The notes: generated by a model from the sequence alone, not told the origin. Counted from the first letter of the stretch, positions 1 to 9,373 are shown. The stretch: DNA of 64,000 nucleotides from Lonsdalea britannica (GCF_002111595.1 NZ_LUTN01000016.1:35431-99430), one strand, 5' to 3'. Translations and numbers: made by a program.

Positions 1-924
1 CGTCGCTGCCGCGCCGAGGTGCATACGATTGAAGCGCCGTGGGGCGACGTGTTCACGCCTGACCGCATCGAAGAGGCCGTGAAGCGGGTCAAACCGCGTC
101 TGCTGCTGACCGTTCAGGGAGACACCTCGACGACGATGCTTCAGCCGCTGGACGAACTCGGTGACATCTGCCGACGTCATGGCGTGCTGTTTTACACTGA
201 CGCCACCGCCTCATTTGGCGGTAATCCGCTGGAAACCGATGCCTGGGGGTTGGATGGCGTATCCGCCGGACTTCAGAAGTGCCTTGGCGGTCCGTCCGGC
301 AGTTCGCCGGTGACGATCAGCGAGCGCATGGAAGCGGCGATCCGTCAGCGCAAATGCGTGGAGCAGGGGATCCGCACCGACGATCATCAGGATGGCGATG
401 AGGAGATGGTGTACTCCAACTACTTCGATCTGGGCATGATCATGGACTACTGGGGGCCGGAGCGGTTAAACCACCACACCGAAGCGACCAGTATGCTGTT
501 CGCCGCCCGTGAGTGCGCCCGCATTATTCTGGAGGAGGGGCTGGATACCTGCATCGCCCGCCATGCGCTGCACGGTCAGGCGCTGTTGGCCGGGATCGAA
601 GGGATGGGACTGAAGGCTTACGGCGATCCGGCGCATCGCATGAACAACGTATTAGGCGTGACGATCCCCGAAGGCATACACGGTGAAGCCGTGCGTAAGC
701 TGCTGCTGGAGGATTTCGCCATCGAGATCGGCACCTCTTTCGGCCCGCTGCAGGGCAAGATCTGGCGGATCGGCACCATGGGCTACAACGCGCGTAAAGA
801 CTGCGTCATGCAGACCCTGACCGCATTGGAAGCCGTGCTTAATCGGCTGGGATTCCGCTCCGTACAGGGCGCCGCGTTGCAGGCCGCTTGGGATGTCTAT
901 AGCCGCCAGCAGGCGCAGGCATGA
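1..924 (+). CDS. hpxJ: PLP-dependent aminotransferase, probably (S)-ureidoglycine-glyoxylate aminotransferase (5' end outside window)
   Basis: The frame is already open at base 1, so the start lies upstream and about 307 C-terminal residues are visible. It is a class V fold-type I aminotransferase. SAGLQKCLGGPSG holds the likely Schiff-base lysine, and the DATASFGG stretch before it holds the aspartate expected to contact the PLP nitrogen. The family includes alanine-glyoxylate and ureidoglycine-glyoxylate aminotransferases. The stop overlaps the next start (ATGA), and that gene encodes an allantoate amidohydrolase, so the pair matches the hpxJK order known from Klebsiella purine catabolism. 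The fold is certain; the exact substrate rests on context. Confidence 0.85.
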   Translation, partial: RRCRAEVHTIEAPWGDVFTPDRIEEAVKRVKPRLLLTVQGDTSTTMLQPLDELGDICRRHGVLFYTDATASFGGNPLETDAWGLDGVSAGLQKCLGGPSGSSPVTISERMEAAIRQRKCVEQGIRTDDHQDGDEEMVYSNYFDLGMIMDYWGPERLNHHTEATSMLFAARECARIILEEGLDTCIARHALHGQALLAGIEGMGLKAYGDPAHRMNNVLGVTIPEGIHGEAVRKLLLEDFAIEIGTSFGPLQGKIWRIGTMGYNARKDCVMQTLTALEAVLNRLGFRSVQGAALQAAWDVYSRQQAQA

Positions 925-2189
925 ATCCCGTCGCGATGACGGCTGCCGAGGCGCTCAACGCCGCGCGGCAGGTTATGGATCGCTGCGATGCGCTGGCGGA
1001 GATTTCGGAAAGCGCAGGCCAACTGACGCGGGTTTACCTGTCGAAAGAGCATCTGCGCGCCAATCAGGTAGTGGGTGAGTGGATGCGGGCGGCGGGAATG
1101 CGCGTCTGGCAGGATAGCGTGGGCAATATTTGCGGCCGCTACGAGGGTCAAACGGCCGATGCCCCGGCGCTGCTGCTCGGTTCGCATCTAGACACGGTGC
1201 GCAATGCCGGTCGTTACGACGGGATGTTGGGCGTGCTCAGCGCGTTGGAAACCGTTCGCTATCTGCATCAACGTCAAATTCGGCTGCCGGTGGCGCTGGA
1301 GATCGTGGGCTTCGGCGACGAGGAAGGCACGCGCTTCGGCATCACCTTGCTGGGCAGCCGCGGACTCACCGGCACCTGGCCCGCAGAATGGCTGGCCTGT
1401 CAGGACGCCGATGGCGTTCCCGTGTCGCAAGCGCTGACGCAGGCCGGTTTGTCCGCCGACGCGATCGGAGAGGCGGCGCGGCCGCCGAGCGATATTCTGG
1501 CCTATCTGGAGCTGCATATCGAACAGGGGCCGTGTCTGGAACAGGCGGGACTGGCGCTGGGCGTGGTCACGGCAATCAATGGGGCGCGGCGGTTGAATTG
1601 TGCGTTTGTCGGTCATGCCGGTCATGCGGGCACGGTGCCGATGGGACAACGACAAGATGCGCTGGCGGCCGCGGCGGCCTGGATGACGCAGGTGGAGGCG
1701 CTGACGCAGTCGAGCGATCCGCATTTGGTCGCGACCGTAGGGACGTTGCACTGTTTGCCGGGCGCGGCCAACGTCATTCCCGGCGAAGTCAGGCTGACAT
1801 TGGATGTCCGGGGACCGGAAGATGCAGCGCTGGAAGCGTTGCTGACCCGATTGCTGGCGGCGGCGAAGGAGATCGCCATGCTGCGCGGATGTCAGTTCAG
1901 CGCGGAGGAGTACTATCGTATTCCCGCGACGCGCTGCGATGACAGGCTACAGACGACGTTATCTGACGCTGTGACGGTGGTGCAGGGAACGAGTTTGTCG
2001 CTGCCGAGCGGCGCGGGCCACGACGCCATTGCCATCGCCGAACGTTGGCCGGTAGGCATGCTGTTCGTGCGCTGTCGAGGCGGCGTGAGCCATCACCCTG
2101 ATGAGTTAGTGCTTACTGACGACGTGGCGCAAGCGTTGCAGGCGTTACTGCTGACGGTGGTGAACGTTGGCGCAACGCGTAAGGGGTGA
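921..2189 (+). CDS. hpxK: Allantoate amidohydrolase (M20 family hydantoinase/carbamoylase type)
   Basis: A 422-residue M20/M28-fold amidohydrolase that should hydrolyse allantoate, releasing ammonia and feeding ureidoglycine to the aminotransferase encoded upstream. Metal and catalytic motifs are in order: GSHLDTV near residue 88, GDEEGTRFG near 133, ELHIEQGP near 196, GHAGHAGTVPMG near 232 and SGAGHDA near 365. Length is normal for AllC/HpxK. Translation is coupled to hpxJ through an ATGA overlap. The related N-carbamoyl-amino-acid hydrolases share the fold, so the substrate is inferred from the neighbour. The gene converges on yafV across about 130 bases in which I see no clear terminator. 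Confidence 0.87.
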   Translation: MNPVAMTAAEALNAARQVMDRCDALAEISESAGQLTRVYLSKEHLRANQVVGEWMRAAGMRVWQDSVGNICGRYEGQTADAPALLLGSHLDTVRNAGRYDGMLGVLSALETVRYLHQRQIRLPVALEIVGFGDEEGTRFGITLLGSRGLTGTWPAEWLACQDADGVPVSQALTQAGLSADAIGEAARPPSDILAYLELHIEQGPCLEQAGLALGVVTAINGARRLNCAFVGHAGHAGTVPMGQRQDALAAAAAWMTQVEALTQSSDPHLVATVGTLHCLPGAANVIPGEVRLTLDVRGPEDAALEALLTRLLAAAKEIAMLRGCQFSAEEYYRIPATRCDDRLQTTLSDAVTVVQGTSLSLPSGAGHDAIAIAERWPVGMLFVRCRGGVSHHPDELVLTDDVAQALQALLLTVVNVGATRKG

Positions 2190-2317
2190 ATCGCGGAGCA
2201 GCTGAAGCGCCTCAACAGGCGGAGCGCGGGGCGGACATACGCCGGGTGGCGAGGGCTTTTTGCTGCATCAGTGTAAGCACTGACTTACATCGTGAGCAGC
2301 AAGAAGCGTCGCGCTGA

Positions 2318-3085
2318 CTAGAGGGTGAACGCGTCCGCGTCGCGCCAGGCGGGGAAAGCTTGCCGATAGGCTTGCAGCGCTTCCAGCGACAGTTCCGCAT
2401 CCAGCCGTGCGGGCTGATTTTCCGGGGCGCTGGCCAGCGTCTGACCGAGCGGATCGAGGATCACGCTGTCGCCCTGATAGCTGTGGCCGTTGGCATCGAT
2501 ACCGACGCGATTACAGCCCGCCACATAGCTTTGGTTTTCAATCGCGCGGGCCGTCAGCAGCGTCTTCCAGTGATGAGCGCGCGGCGTCGGCCAGTTGGCG
2601 ACATACAGCAGCAGGTCGTAATCCTGCTGGTTGCGCGCCCAGACCGGGAAGCGCAGGTCGTAGCAGACCAGCGGCATGATGCGCCAGCCGCGCCACTCCA
2701 CCACCAGTTTCTTCTTTCCTGCCTGATAATACTGATGTTCGTCCGCCATGCGGAACAGATGCCGCTTATCGTAGCGATACAGCGTGCCGTGCGGATCGGC
2801 GAACAGAAAACGGTTCGCCGCTCCTTTCGACGTTTGCACCGCCACGCTGCCGCCGATGAGCGCGTTGGTGCGCTGCGCCCACTGGCAGAGCCAGGCTTCC
2901 ACCACCGACTGCTCCAGGCTGTGTCCGGCGGCTTCCATCGCGAATCCGGTGGTGAACATTTCCGGCAGCAGAATCAGATCGCGGCCGGTGATGTTTTCCA
3001 ATAACGCGTCGAAGTGGCTCAGGTTGGCGGGACCATCCATCCACGCCAGCGGTTGTTGCAGTAGGGTGATTTTTAAAGTCGACAT
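2318..3085 (-). CDS. yafV: Omega-amidase YafV (2-oxoglutaramate amidase, nitrilase superfamily)
   Basis: A 255-residue C-N hydrolase. The Glu-Lys-Cys triad is visible: LLPEMFTTGF (Glu), the lysine of RYDKRHLF, and VCYDLRFPVW (Cys nucleophile). Family members deaminate alpha-ketoglutaramate and ketosuccinamate. I chose the ATG giving MSTLKITLL because it overlaps the end of ybdL by 13 bases; a longer frame to 3133 lies wholly inside ybdL. The coupling to a methionine aminotransferase is meaningful: that enzyme can use glutamine as amino donor, and YafV removes the ketoglutaramate formed, driving methionine salvage forward. Confidence 0.9.
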   Translation of the reverse strand: MSTLKITLLQQPLAWMDGPANLSHFDALLENITGRDLILLPEMFTTGFAMEAAGHSLEQSVVEAWLCQWAQRTNALIGGSVAVQTSKGAANRFLFADPHGTLYRYDKRHLFRMADEHQYYQAGKKKLVVEWRGWRIMPLVCYDLRFPVWARNQQDYDLLLYVANWPTPRAHHWKTLLTARAIENQSYVAGCNRVGIDANGHSYQGDSVILDPLGQTLASAPENQPARLDAELSLEALQAYRQAFPAWRDADAFTL

Positions 3086-4230
3086 AGGCGCTCCGCAGCG
3101 GCATCCAACGTTGATTCCTGCTTGGCAAAACATAGCCGAATCAAGGTGTGGGGGAAAGTGTCTGCGCAGAAAACCGACAGCGGAATGGCGGCGACGCCAA
3201 CGTGTTCGGTCATCCAGCGGCAGAAGGTCACGTCATCCTGCGTCGAAATCGCTTTGTAGTCCGCCAGCAGGAAGTAGGTGCCCTGACACGGCAACAGCTC
3301 AAAGCGGCTGGCCGACAGCGCATTGACGAAACGATCGCGTCGCGCCCGATAAAAATCAGGCAGCTCGCGCCAGTGTTCCGGGTGTTGCCGCAGCATATCG
3401 GCAATCGCCAGCTGTGCTGGCGTGTTGACGGCGAACGTCAGATATTGATGGATTTTGCGCAGTTCGGCGCTGATAGGCGCGGGAGCTACGCAGTAACCCA
3501 CTTTCCAGCCGGTCATATGGAACGTTTTACCGAAGGACGAGACGGCGACCGCGCGCTGACGCAGCTCGGGATGCGCCAGGACGCTGGCATGACCTTCCGG
3601 ATCGAAGCAGATGTGCTCGTACACTTCATCGCTCAGCACGTAAATTTCGCGTTCGGCAATCGCCTGCCACAGGACGTCGAAATCCGATTTTTGCCAGACG
3701 GTGGCCGACGGGTTGTGCGGCGTGTTGAGGATCACCAGCCGGGTTTTATCGCTGAGAAGCGCGGCGAACTCCGCCCAGTCCACCCGAAAGGCGGGGGGCT
3801 GCAGCGCCAGACGCTTCACGACGCCGCCAGCCAATTCGATGGCTGGCGCATAGCAGTCATAGCTCGGATCGAAGCAGATCACTTCATCACCCTGACGCAC
3901 CAGCGCGCTGATGGCGGCGAACAGGGCTTCCGTCGCGCCAGCCGTGACCGTAATTTCCTGGTCGACATCCGGTTCCCAACCATACAGCTGCCCGGTTTTT
4001 TCAGCGATAGCCTGTCGCAGCGGCGCGACGCCGGTCATCGGCGCGTACTGATTCGCCCCCTGGCTAACGTGATAGGCCAGACGTTCTTGCAGATACTGAG
4101 GACCGTCGAAATCAGGGAAGCCCTGCGACAAGTTGATCGCCTGATGCTTCTGCGCCAGCGCGCTCATCTGGGTGAAGATGGTCGTGCCGAGAGAAGGGAG
4201 TTTACTGTGGGGGATTAGCGCCGCGCTCAT
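3073..4230 (-). CDS. ybdL: Methionine aminotransferase YbdL/MtnE
   Basis: A 385-residue class I/II PLP aminotransferase that converts 4-methylthio-2-oxobutyrate to methionine, the last step of the salvage pathway encoded at 6306-10576. The Schiff-base lysine is in SSFGKTFHMTGWK; other class motifs are LSQGFPDF, NTPHNPSATVW and SDEVYEH. The start at 4230 gives MSAALIPHSKLPSLG, typical of YbdL, with an AGGAG 12 bases upstream. The frame could extend to 4269, but that would shorten the leader after the MetJ operator. It forms an operon with yafV by overlap. Related kynurenine/glutamine transaminases are the alternative, but the context supports methionine. Confidence 0.9.
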   Translation of the reverse strand: MSAALIPHSKLPSLGTTIFTQMSALAQKHQAINLSQGFPDFDGPQYLQERLAYHVSQGANQYAPMTGVAPLRQAIAEKTGQLYGWEPDVDQEITVTAGATEALFAAISALVRQGDEVICFDPSYDCYAPAIELAGGVVKRLALQPPAFRVDWAEFAALLSDKTRLVILNTPHNPSATVWQKSDFDVLWQAIAEREIYVLSDEVYEHICFDPEGHASVLAHPELRQRAVAVSSFGKTFHMTGWKVGYCVAPAPISAELRKIHQYLTFAVNTPAQLAIADMLRQHPEHWRELPDFYRARRDRFVNALSASRFELLPCQGTYFLLADYKAISTQDDVTFCRWMTEHVGVAAIPLSVFCADTFPHTLIRLCFAKQESTLDAAAERLCRL

Positions 4231-4298
4231 GACTGAATACAACTCCTGCAAACGTGTATAGCTAGCCAATATATCACGCTGTCGATAATTGGCAATTG

Positions 4299-4322
4299 AG
4301 ACGTTTGGGTGTCTATATGGCT
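4299..4322. promoter_or_regulatory. MetJ operator upstream of ybdL-yafV
   Basis: Three adjacent 8-base boxes, AGACGTTT, GGGTGTCT and ATATGGCT, follow the met-box consensus AGACGTCT with decreasing quality. They lie 69 bases before the ybdL start. MetJ with S-adenosylmethionine binds such tandem boxes, so this operon should be repressed when SAM is plentiful. A better set occurs before mtnK. Confidence 0.65.
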
Positions 4323-4515
4323 AAAAAACATGACGCGTGAATGGGTAGAAAACGGACTTATCGTATTGTTATTCAAGATAAATGTTGTTGAAGTTCTTTT
4401 TTAAACCAGAGAGCGATAAAGGACGGTAATAAACAGGCATAAACAATCCTGAGGAACAGGAAACCCAGTGTGAATGCTGGATATTGGGCACATTGAAACA
4501 ACATAAGGACATCGT

Positions 4516-5598
4516 TTGTTTATGAATAACGTAATGAAAAACGTCGAGATTATCGATTTTGGAAGCGGTCAATCTATTCCAAACCCCAAAGCATCATGTG
4601 GCGCAGTGACGCCGTATGAAAAGTTGATTTTCAGCGTGAAGCGGTTACCCGAAACGCTGTCGTCTTATTTCCCTCTCAATGGTTATTCGACGCCCTGCCG
4701 GGCCGTCAACAATTTGTCGTCAACGATAGAGGTTTGTTTGCGCGCGATGATAGCGGCGACGCTTCCGCGGAACTTTCTTCATTCAACGTTACAGATGACG
4801 GGACAGACGTATGGAGCCGCAACGACGGAACCGACCACCTGTGCCTGTCACCGTGATATTACGCTCGCCGAGTTACGAAAAATCGCGCCGGAGGCCGATG
4901 AAGACAAGCTGACGACGTACCTGCAGGCTTTTAATGAGGGATTCGCTAAATACAGGATGACCACATGCAGGGAAAAAGCGCATTTTCTTGCACAGTGTTG
5001 TCACGAAAGCATGGGCCTGGTCTACACCGCGGAAATCGGCGGGAGTCAAAAGAGCTATGCGCCTTGGTACGGTCGGGGCTTGATTCAATTGACCTTCGAG
5101 ATGAACTATCGCGCGTACGGGAGCGCGGTGGGCGAGGATGTGTATTCCAGTGAAGACAACCGGAATAAACTGACTACCTCGCCTCACTGTGTGACCTCGG
5201 CCTTTTGGTTTTACATGGATTATGGCAACCAGAATCTGAATCGTTACGCCAAAAAAGATGACTTCAATATCATTACGGCCAGAATTAACGGCGGTTTTAA
5301 TGGTTATGACGACAGGTTGCGCTATTTCGATAAGGCCGTTGAGGTGCTGAAGTGTGAGCACCTCAATCAATTAAGGAAGGCGAATGGATTCACGTTCGAG
5401 GAGAGCGCCATTTATAACAATAAAGTTTATGCGTACAGCTGGGCGCGTTATCACGATCCGTTAAGCAAAGAACAAGGCACTCGCAAAGATAAGGCTGAGG
5501 CGCTGGTGGCTTATAAGAGGGCGCTGGCGTTATATCAAGCGGCGAAAGATACCACCAAAGCCAACGCGATTCAGACGCGAATAAATCGCCTAAGTTGA
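4516..5598 (+). CDS. Glycoside hydrolase family 19-like (chitinase/endolysin fold) protein with unrecognised N-terminal region
   Basis: A protein of about 360 residues. The C-terminal two thirds resemble GH19 chitinase/endolysin domains: CREKAHFLAQCCHESMG carries the likely catalytic glutamate and YGRGLIQLTFEMNYRAYG is the family signature. Such enzymes cut chitin or peptidoglycan glycan strands. The first 115 residues match nothing I recognise. There is no signal peptide and no holin, spanin or secretion gene nearby, so it could be a phage-derived lysozyme or a cargo effector. The start is TTG 4516 (AAGGA six bases upstream) or ATG 4522. It interrupts the methionine-salvage block and has a strong terminator. 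Domain call fairly sure, role open. Confidence 0.65.
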   Translation: MFMNNVMKNVEIIDFGSGQSIPNPKASCGAVTPYEKLIFSVKRLPETLSSYFPLNGYSTPCRAVNNLSSTIEVCLRAMIAATLPRNFLHSTLQMTGQTYGAATTEPTTCACHRDITLAELRKIAPEADEDKLTTYLQAFNEGFAKYRMTTCREKAHFLAQCCHESMGLVYTAEIGGSQKSYAPWYGRGLIQLTFEMNYRAYGSAVGEDVYSSEDNRNKLTTSPHCVTSAFWFYMDYGNQNLNRYAKKDDFNIITARINGGFNGYDDRLRYFDKAVEVLKCEHLNQLRKANGFTFEESAIYNNKVYAYSWARYHDPLSKEQGTRKDKAEALVAYKRALALYQAAKDTTKANAIQTRINRLS

Positions 5599-5604
5599 AC
5601 CATG

Positions 5605-5629
5605 GGGGGCTGATTCAGCCCCCTTTTTT
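5605..5629 (+). terminator. Intrinsic terminator of the GH19-like gene
   Basis: GGGGGCT and AGCCCCC pair around a five-base loop, followed directly by six T. It lies seven bases beyond the stop codon. Confidence 0.85.
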
Positions 5630-6305
5630 ATCCGAAGATCGCACAAGCGCACCCGATGAACGCCGTGATTTGTGCATCGAAGTGAACAGCGGCGGATTAT
5701 TTTGCCAGCGCCGACCGTTCATTGACGTCCTCGCCAAACGAACAGAGCACATCAGACAGTCAGTTTATATCGATAGAGTCAGAGAAAAACTGACCGGCTG
5801 CGCCGGTGTGCGTCGCGAGCGTTTTGGCTAATTTCCTGCACGGTTTCTTCTAACACATTGCTTTTGCCGTTCCAGGTCAATATCAACTTCCCCTCCCGTT
5901 TTGCCGGTGTGATGTTATCGTCTGTCGGACAAGAAAACAGCAGCGTGTCGTCAGGCGACGGGGCGGTCTGAGCTGGCGGTCAGAAAACAAAAAACAGTAT
6001 AAAAAAAGGGGGATTACCCACCCTCTTTTCGCGGTATTCTCCTTGGCCGGAAGGGCCGATGATCTTCTTGAGATCCCCGATTTCTCCGGGTAATCTCACG
6101 CGTTAATGTGATACTTATCATCAGGCGAAGGCGCCGAGAGTATATGCCAGCGCGCGAATCAGAGGGTTCAGACGCGGGGGAAAGAAACCGGCGTATTTCT
6201 CTCTGATGTTTATAAAAATTCATGCTCACTGAGCGGCAATAACAACACTGAACGCCGACGGTTGCGTCGGAACGTTTGGGGATTCACCTGCACTGGGAAT
6301 AGACC
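5630..6305. other. Long intergenic region with a possible minus-strand coding remnant
   Basis: About 680 bases without a supported gene. On the minus strand, 5982 to 5779 is open and reads like protein (LLFSCPTDDNITPAKREG, then LILTWNGKSNVLEETVQEIS), but it has no start codon or ribosome site and is preceded by a stop, so at most it is a decayed small gene. At 6255-6270 CCGACG and CGTCGG form a short hairpin. The promoter of mtnBCD must lie in the last 100 bases; I see only a poor met-box resemblance at 6270-6277 (GAACGTTT). Confidence 0.3.
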
Positions 6306-6920
6306 ATGAGCGATAACGTATTTTTGACCGACCTGCTGGCGGCCTGCCACTGGATCGGGGAAAGAGGCTTGTGTCCCGCCACCGGCGGCAACATGTCCGT
6401 CCGTCTCGATGAGGCGCGCAGCCTGATCACGGCATCGGGCAAAGACAAGGGCAATCTAAAGCCGGATGACTTTCTACAGGTCGATATTGCTACCAACCAT
6501 GTGCCTAGCGGCCGTACGCCGTCCGCGGAAACCGGTTTGCACACCTTGCTGTATCGTCTCGACGCGCACATCGGCGCCGTGCTGCATACGCACTCGGTCA
6601 ACGCCACGGTGTTGTCCCGTGTAGAGAAAAGCGATGCCTTGATTCTGGAAGGCTACGAGATGCAGAAGTCGCTGGCTGGCCAGCGCTCGCATCTCGACCA
6701 AGTGAACATCCCTATTTTCGATAACGATCAGGACATTCCGGCGCTGGCCGAGCGCGTGGCGGCTCGCCATGCGTCCACGCCGCTGCGTTACGGTTTTCTG
6801 GTGCGGGGCCACGGCCTCTACTGTTGGGGACAGAGCGTGCAGGAAGCGCGACGTCATCTCGAGGGGCTGGAGTTTCTGTTCCAGTGCGAACTGCAACGAC
6901 GTTTGCTGGAGGCGCAATGA
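6306..6920 (+). CDS. mtnB: Methylthioribulose-1-phosphate dehydratase
   Basis: A 204-residue class II aldolase/adducin-fold enzyme of methionine salvage. It dehydrates 5-methylthioribulose 1-phosphate to the diketo phosphate used by MtnC. Zinc-binding histidines lie in [10 protein letters not shown] and in [18 protein letters not shown] near residue 20 is the substrate phosphate loop of the family. Length is normal. It is the first gene of a three-gene operon in which every junction is an ATGA overlap, so mtnB, mtnC and mtnD are translationally coupled. Fuculose aldolases share the fold, but the neighbours settle the assignment. Confidence 0.95.
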   Translation: MSDNVFLTDLLAACHWIGERGLCPATGGNMSVRLDEARSLITASGKDKGNLKPDDFLQVDIATNHVPSGRTPSAETGLHTLLYRLDAHIGAVLHTHSVNATVLSRVEKSDALILEGYEMQKSLAGQRSHLDQVNIPIFDNDQDIPALAERVAARHASTPLRYGFLVRGHGLYCWGQSVQEARRHLEGLEFLFQCELQRRLLEAQ

Positions 6921-7606
6921 TTAAGGCCATCGTCACCGACATTGAAGGCACCACCAGCGACATTCGCTTCGTACACGACGTTCTGTTTCCCTACGCGCGC
7001 GCGCGTTTGGCGGACATCGTGGCTCAGGCCGGCGAGCAGCGGGAAGTCGCCGATGCGCTGGCGGCGCTGCGGATCGAGCTTGCGCGTCCGGAAGCCAGCG
7101 AAACGGAGCTGGTGGACGCACTGGCGCAGTTTATGGATCAGGATCGCAAGTCGACGGCGCTGAAAACGTTGCAGGGCATTATCTGGCGTACAGGCTATCG
7201 GCAGGGCGACTTCCATGGCCACGTCTACGCCGACGTGACGCCGCAACTGCATGCGTGGCTTGAGCAGGGCATCAAGCTGTACGTTTACTCTTCCGGCTCG
7301 GTCGAGGCGCAGCAATTGCTGTTCGGCCACAGCGACGTCGGTGACTTACGACCGCTGTTCAGCGGCTATTTTGATACGCGCGTTGGCGCCAAACGTGAAG
7401 TCGCATCCTATCGGAATATCGCCGAAGCCATTGCGCTCCCGGCGGCTGAAATTCTGTTCCTTTCCGATATTCATCAGGAGCTGGACGCGGCGCGAAGCGC
7501 CGGTTGGCATACCTGTCAGCTGCTGCGCGGCGAGGCAGACCCCCAGAGCGATCACCCGCAGGTGAGCCGCTTCGATCATATCGACGTACAGGAGATTTCC
7601 TCATGA
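6917..7606 (+). CDS. mtnC: Enolase-phosphatase E1
   Basis: A 229-residue HAD-family enzyme that enolises 2,3-diketo-5-methylthiopentyl 1-phosphate and removes the phosphate to give the acireductone. The HAD nucleophile motif is [11 protein letters not shown] at the N-terminus (Asp is catalytic). [16 protein letters not shown] supplies the motif II serine, and [14 protein letters not shown] the motif III acidic residues. I use the ATG at 6917, which overlaps the mtnB stop (ATGA); the frame is open upstream but that part lies within mtnB. Confidence 0.95.
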   Translation: MIKAIVTDIEGTTSDIRFVHDVLFPYARARLADIVAQAGEQREVADALAALRIELARPEASETELVDALAQFMDQDRKSTALKTLQGIIWRTGYRQGDFHGHVYADVTPQLHAWLEQGIKLYVYSSGSVEAQQLLFGHSDVGDLRPLFSGYFDTRVGAKREVASYRNIAEAIALPAAEILFLSDIHQELDAARSAGWHTCQLLRGEADPQSDHPQVSRFDHIDVQEISS

Positions 7607-8145
7607 GCGCACTCACTATTTTCAGCGACCAAGACGCATCACAACCGGTGTGGCAGAGCCAGGACGCCGAGGCGATCCGTCAGCGTTTGACGGCTATCGG
7701 CGTCCGTTTCGAACGCTGGCAGGCGGATCGCGCATTGAGCGCAGAGCCTGACGCGGAAGAGGTGCTGGCGGCCTATCAGCATGAAATCAACAAACTGGTG
7801 GCGGAAAAAGGCTATCAGAGCTGGGATGTGATCAGCATGCGCGCCGACCATCCTCAGAAGGAAGCGCTGCGCGGCAAGTTTCTGTCTGAGCATACGCACG
7901 GGGAAGATGAAGTGCGTTTCTTTGTGGAGGGCGCGGGGCTGTTCTGCCTGCATGTCGAAGGGCAGATCTTCCAGATCTTGTGTGAGAAGAACGATCTGTT
8001 GTCCGTCCCGGCGGGAACGCCGCACTGGTTCGATATGGGGTCGTCCCCGAACTTTACGGCCATTCGTCTGTTCGACAATCCGGAAGGATGGATCGCCCAC
8101 TTCACCGGCGACGACATCGCCACGGCGTATCCGAAGCTGGCCTGA
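7603..8145 (+). CDS. mtnD: Acireductone dioxygenase
   Basis: A 180-residue cupin metalloenzyme. With Fe2+ it makes formate and 4-methylthio-2-oxobutyrate, the precursor of methionine; with Ni2+ an off-pathway product containing CO arises. The metal ligands are seen as [12 protein letters not shown] (two His and Glu) and GTPHWFDMG (the distal His). The start at 7603 overlaps the mtnC stop (ATGA), and the upstream extension of the frame lies within mtnC. It ends the mtnBCD operon and is followed by a strong hairpin. Confidence 0.95.
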   Translation: MSALTIFSDQDASQPVWQSQDAEAIRQRLTAIGVRFERWQADRALSAEPDAEEVLAAYQHEINKLVAEKGYQSWDVISMRADHPQKEALRGKFLSEHTHGEDEVRFFVEGAGLFCLHVEGQIFQILCEKNDLLSVPAGTPHWFDMGSSPNFTAIRLFDNPEGWIAHFTGDDIATAYPKLA

Positions 8146-8157
8146 TTTCCTGTCGTT

Positions 8158-8192
8158 AAGCGTCTCCCCACCCGAGCGGCGGGGAGACGTTT
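8158..8192 (+). terminator. Terminator between convergent mtnD and mtnA
   Basis: CGTCTCCCC at 8161-8169 pairs exactly with GGGGAGACG at 8181-8189, flanked by AA on the left and TTT on the right, so it may act in both directions between the two converging genes. Confidence 0.75.
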
Positions 8193-8201
8193 CCTACGGT
8201 A

Positions 8202-9233
8202 TTAACGCGACAGCGTCTGCTGAAAAATACCGGCGCGCGCCTGCTCTGGCGTAATTACACCGCTGTCCAGCACCCAACCGCTAATCAAGGCGGCCGGGGT
8301 GACGTCAAACGCCGGGTTATACACTCGCGCGTCCTGCGGGGCCCACTGGGTATGGCCAAAGCTTCCTGATACGCCGGTGACTTCGGCGGCCGCGCGCTGT
8401 TCGATGGGGATCGCGTGTCCATCCGGGCAGTGCGGATCGTGCGTCGTATGAGGCGCGGCGACGTAGAACGGAATACAGTGATACCGCGCCAGTACCGCCA
8501 GGCTGTAGGTGCCGATTTTGTTGGCGACGTCGCCGTTGGCGGCGATGCGGTCCGCACCCACCCACACGGCATCAACCTGACCCTGCGCCATCAGCGATGC
8601 CGCCATGGCGTCGCAGATCAGATGATAGGGAATGCCCAATTCCCCCAGCTCCCAGGCGGTCAGGCGTCCGCCTTGCAGCAATGGCCGGGTTTCATCCACC
8701 CAGACATTTTCTATCTTGCCTTGCTGATGCGCGCGCAGCAGTACGCCGATCGCCGTGCCGACGCCCGCCGTCGCCAGTCCGCCGGTGTTGCAGTGCGTCA
8801 GCAGCCGACTGCCGGGGGTGACCAGCGCTGCGCCGTAATCCGCGATGCGATCGCACAGGGCGCGATCTTCCTCAATCAGCCGCAGGGCTTCCTGTCCCAG
8901 CGCCGGGATCCACTCCGGCGCCGCCAGCGCCTGCTTCATGCGATCGAGGTTGTTCATCAGGTTCACGGCGGTCGGGCGGGCCGCGCGCAGCGTCTCCAGC
9001 GCGGTCGCCAGCGCAGGACGAGAGAGACCGTGTTCCGCCAGCAAAGCCAGCAGCAGACTGGCCGATAGCCCGATCACGGGCGCGCCGCGTACGCGCAACG
9101 CTTTGATGTGTTCCACCAGCGCATTGACGTCTGGGCAGGGATGCCAAACCTTCTCCTGCGGCAGCGCTTGCTGATCGAGGATCCAGAGCTGGTTATCAAT
9201 AACCTTTAAACTTGTAGTGTTAATGTTTTGCAT
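8202..9233 (-). CDS. mtnA: Methylthioribose-1-phosphate isomerase
   Basis: A 343-residue protein of the eIF2B-like isomerase family, converting 5-methylthioribose 1-phosphate to the ribulose form used by MtnB. The catalytic cysteine lies in [16 protein letters not shown] and the aspartate in [19 protein letters not shown]. Other family motifs are RVRGAPVIG near residue 49 and the [16 protein letters not shown] substrate loop. It is divergent from mtnK, and the 140-base gap holds the MetJ operator. The ribosome site before ATG 9233 is weak. Confidence 0.95.
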   Translation of the reverse strand: MQNINTTSLKVIDNQLWILDQQALPQEKVWHPCPDVNALVEHIKALRVRGAPVIGLSASLLLALLAEHGLSRPALATALETLRAARPTAVNLMNNLDRMKQALAAPEWIPALGQEALRLIEEDRALCDRIADYGAALVTPGSRLLTHCNTGGLATAGVGTAIGVLLRAHQQGKIENVWVDETRPLLQGGRLTAWELGELGIPYHLICDAMAASLMAQGQVDAVWVGADRIAANGDVANKIGTYSLAVLARYHCIPFYVAAPHTTHDPHCPDGHAIPIEQRAAAEVTGVSGSFGHTQWAPQDARVYNPAFDVTPAALISGWVLDSGVITPEQARAGIFQQTLSR

Positions 9234-9302
9234 TTGGAGTTAAATCCGTGTTGCGCTATTGCATCAATTTTTTAATTCTGCCAGTATGCTTTGCGGATGT
9301 AT

Positions 9303-9326
9303 AGACGTCCAAACGCTTTTATGTCT
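9303..9326. promoter_or_regulatory. MetJ operator between mtnA and mtnK
   Basis: Three contiguous 8-base met boxes: AGACGTCC, AAACGCTT and TTATGTCT. The first matches the AGACGTCT consensus at seven of eight positions. They lie between the divergent genes, 48 bases before mtnK, and could repress both with MetJ-SAM. Confidence 0.75.
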
Positions 9327-9373
9327 AAAACAACAAGAAAATGGCACAGATACCACCTACCAGGGGATTCGCA

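Noticed and set aside
1130..1942. 270-codon plus-strand frame inside hpxK
   Set aside because: It is an Ala/Arg/Gly-rich shadow frame of a GC-rich gene with a complete M20 active site in another frame.
3148..4218. 356-codon plus-strand frame opposite ybdL
   Set aside because: Antisense to a full aminotransferase gene and without any recognisable domain.
4369..4572. 67-codon minus-strand frame before the GH19-like gene
   Set aside because: Overlaps the promoter and start of that gene and has no protein-like pattern.
5595..5831. 78-codon frame after the GH19-like gene
   Set aside because: Begins inside the preceding stop region and runs through the terminator hairpin; composition is random.
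6270..6285. MetJ box before mtnB
   Set aside because: Only five of eight bases fit in the first box and the second does not fit.
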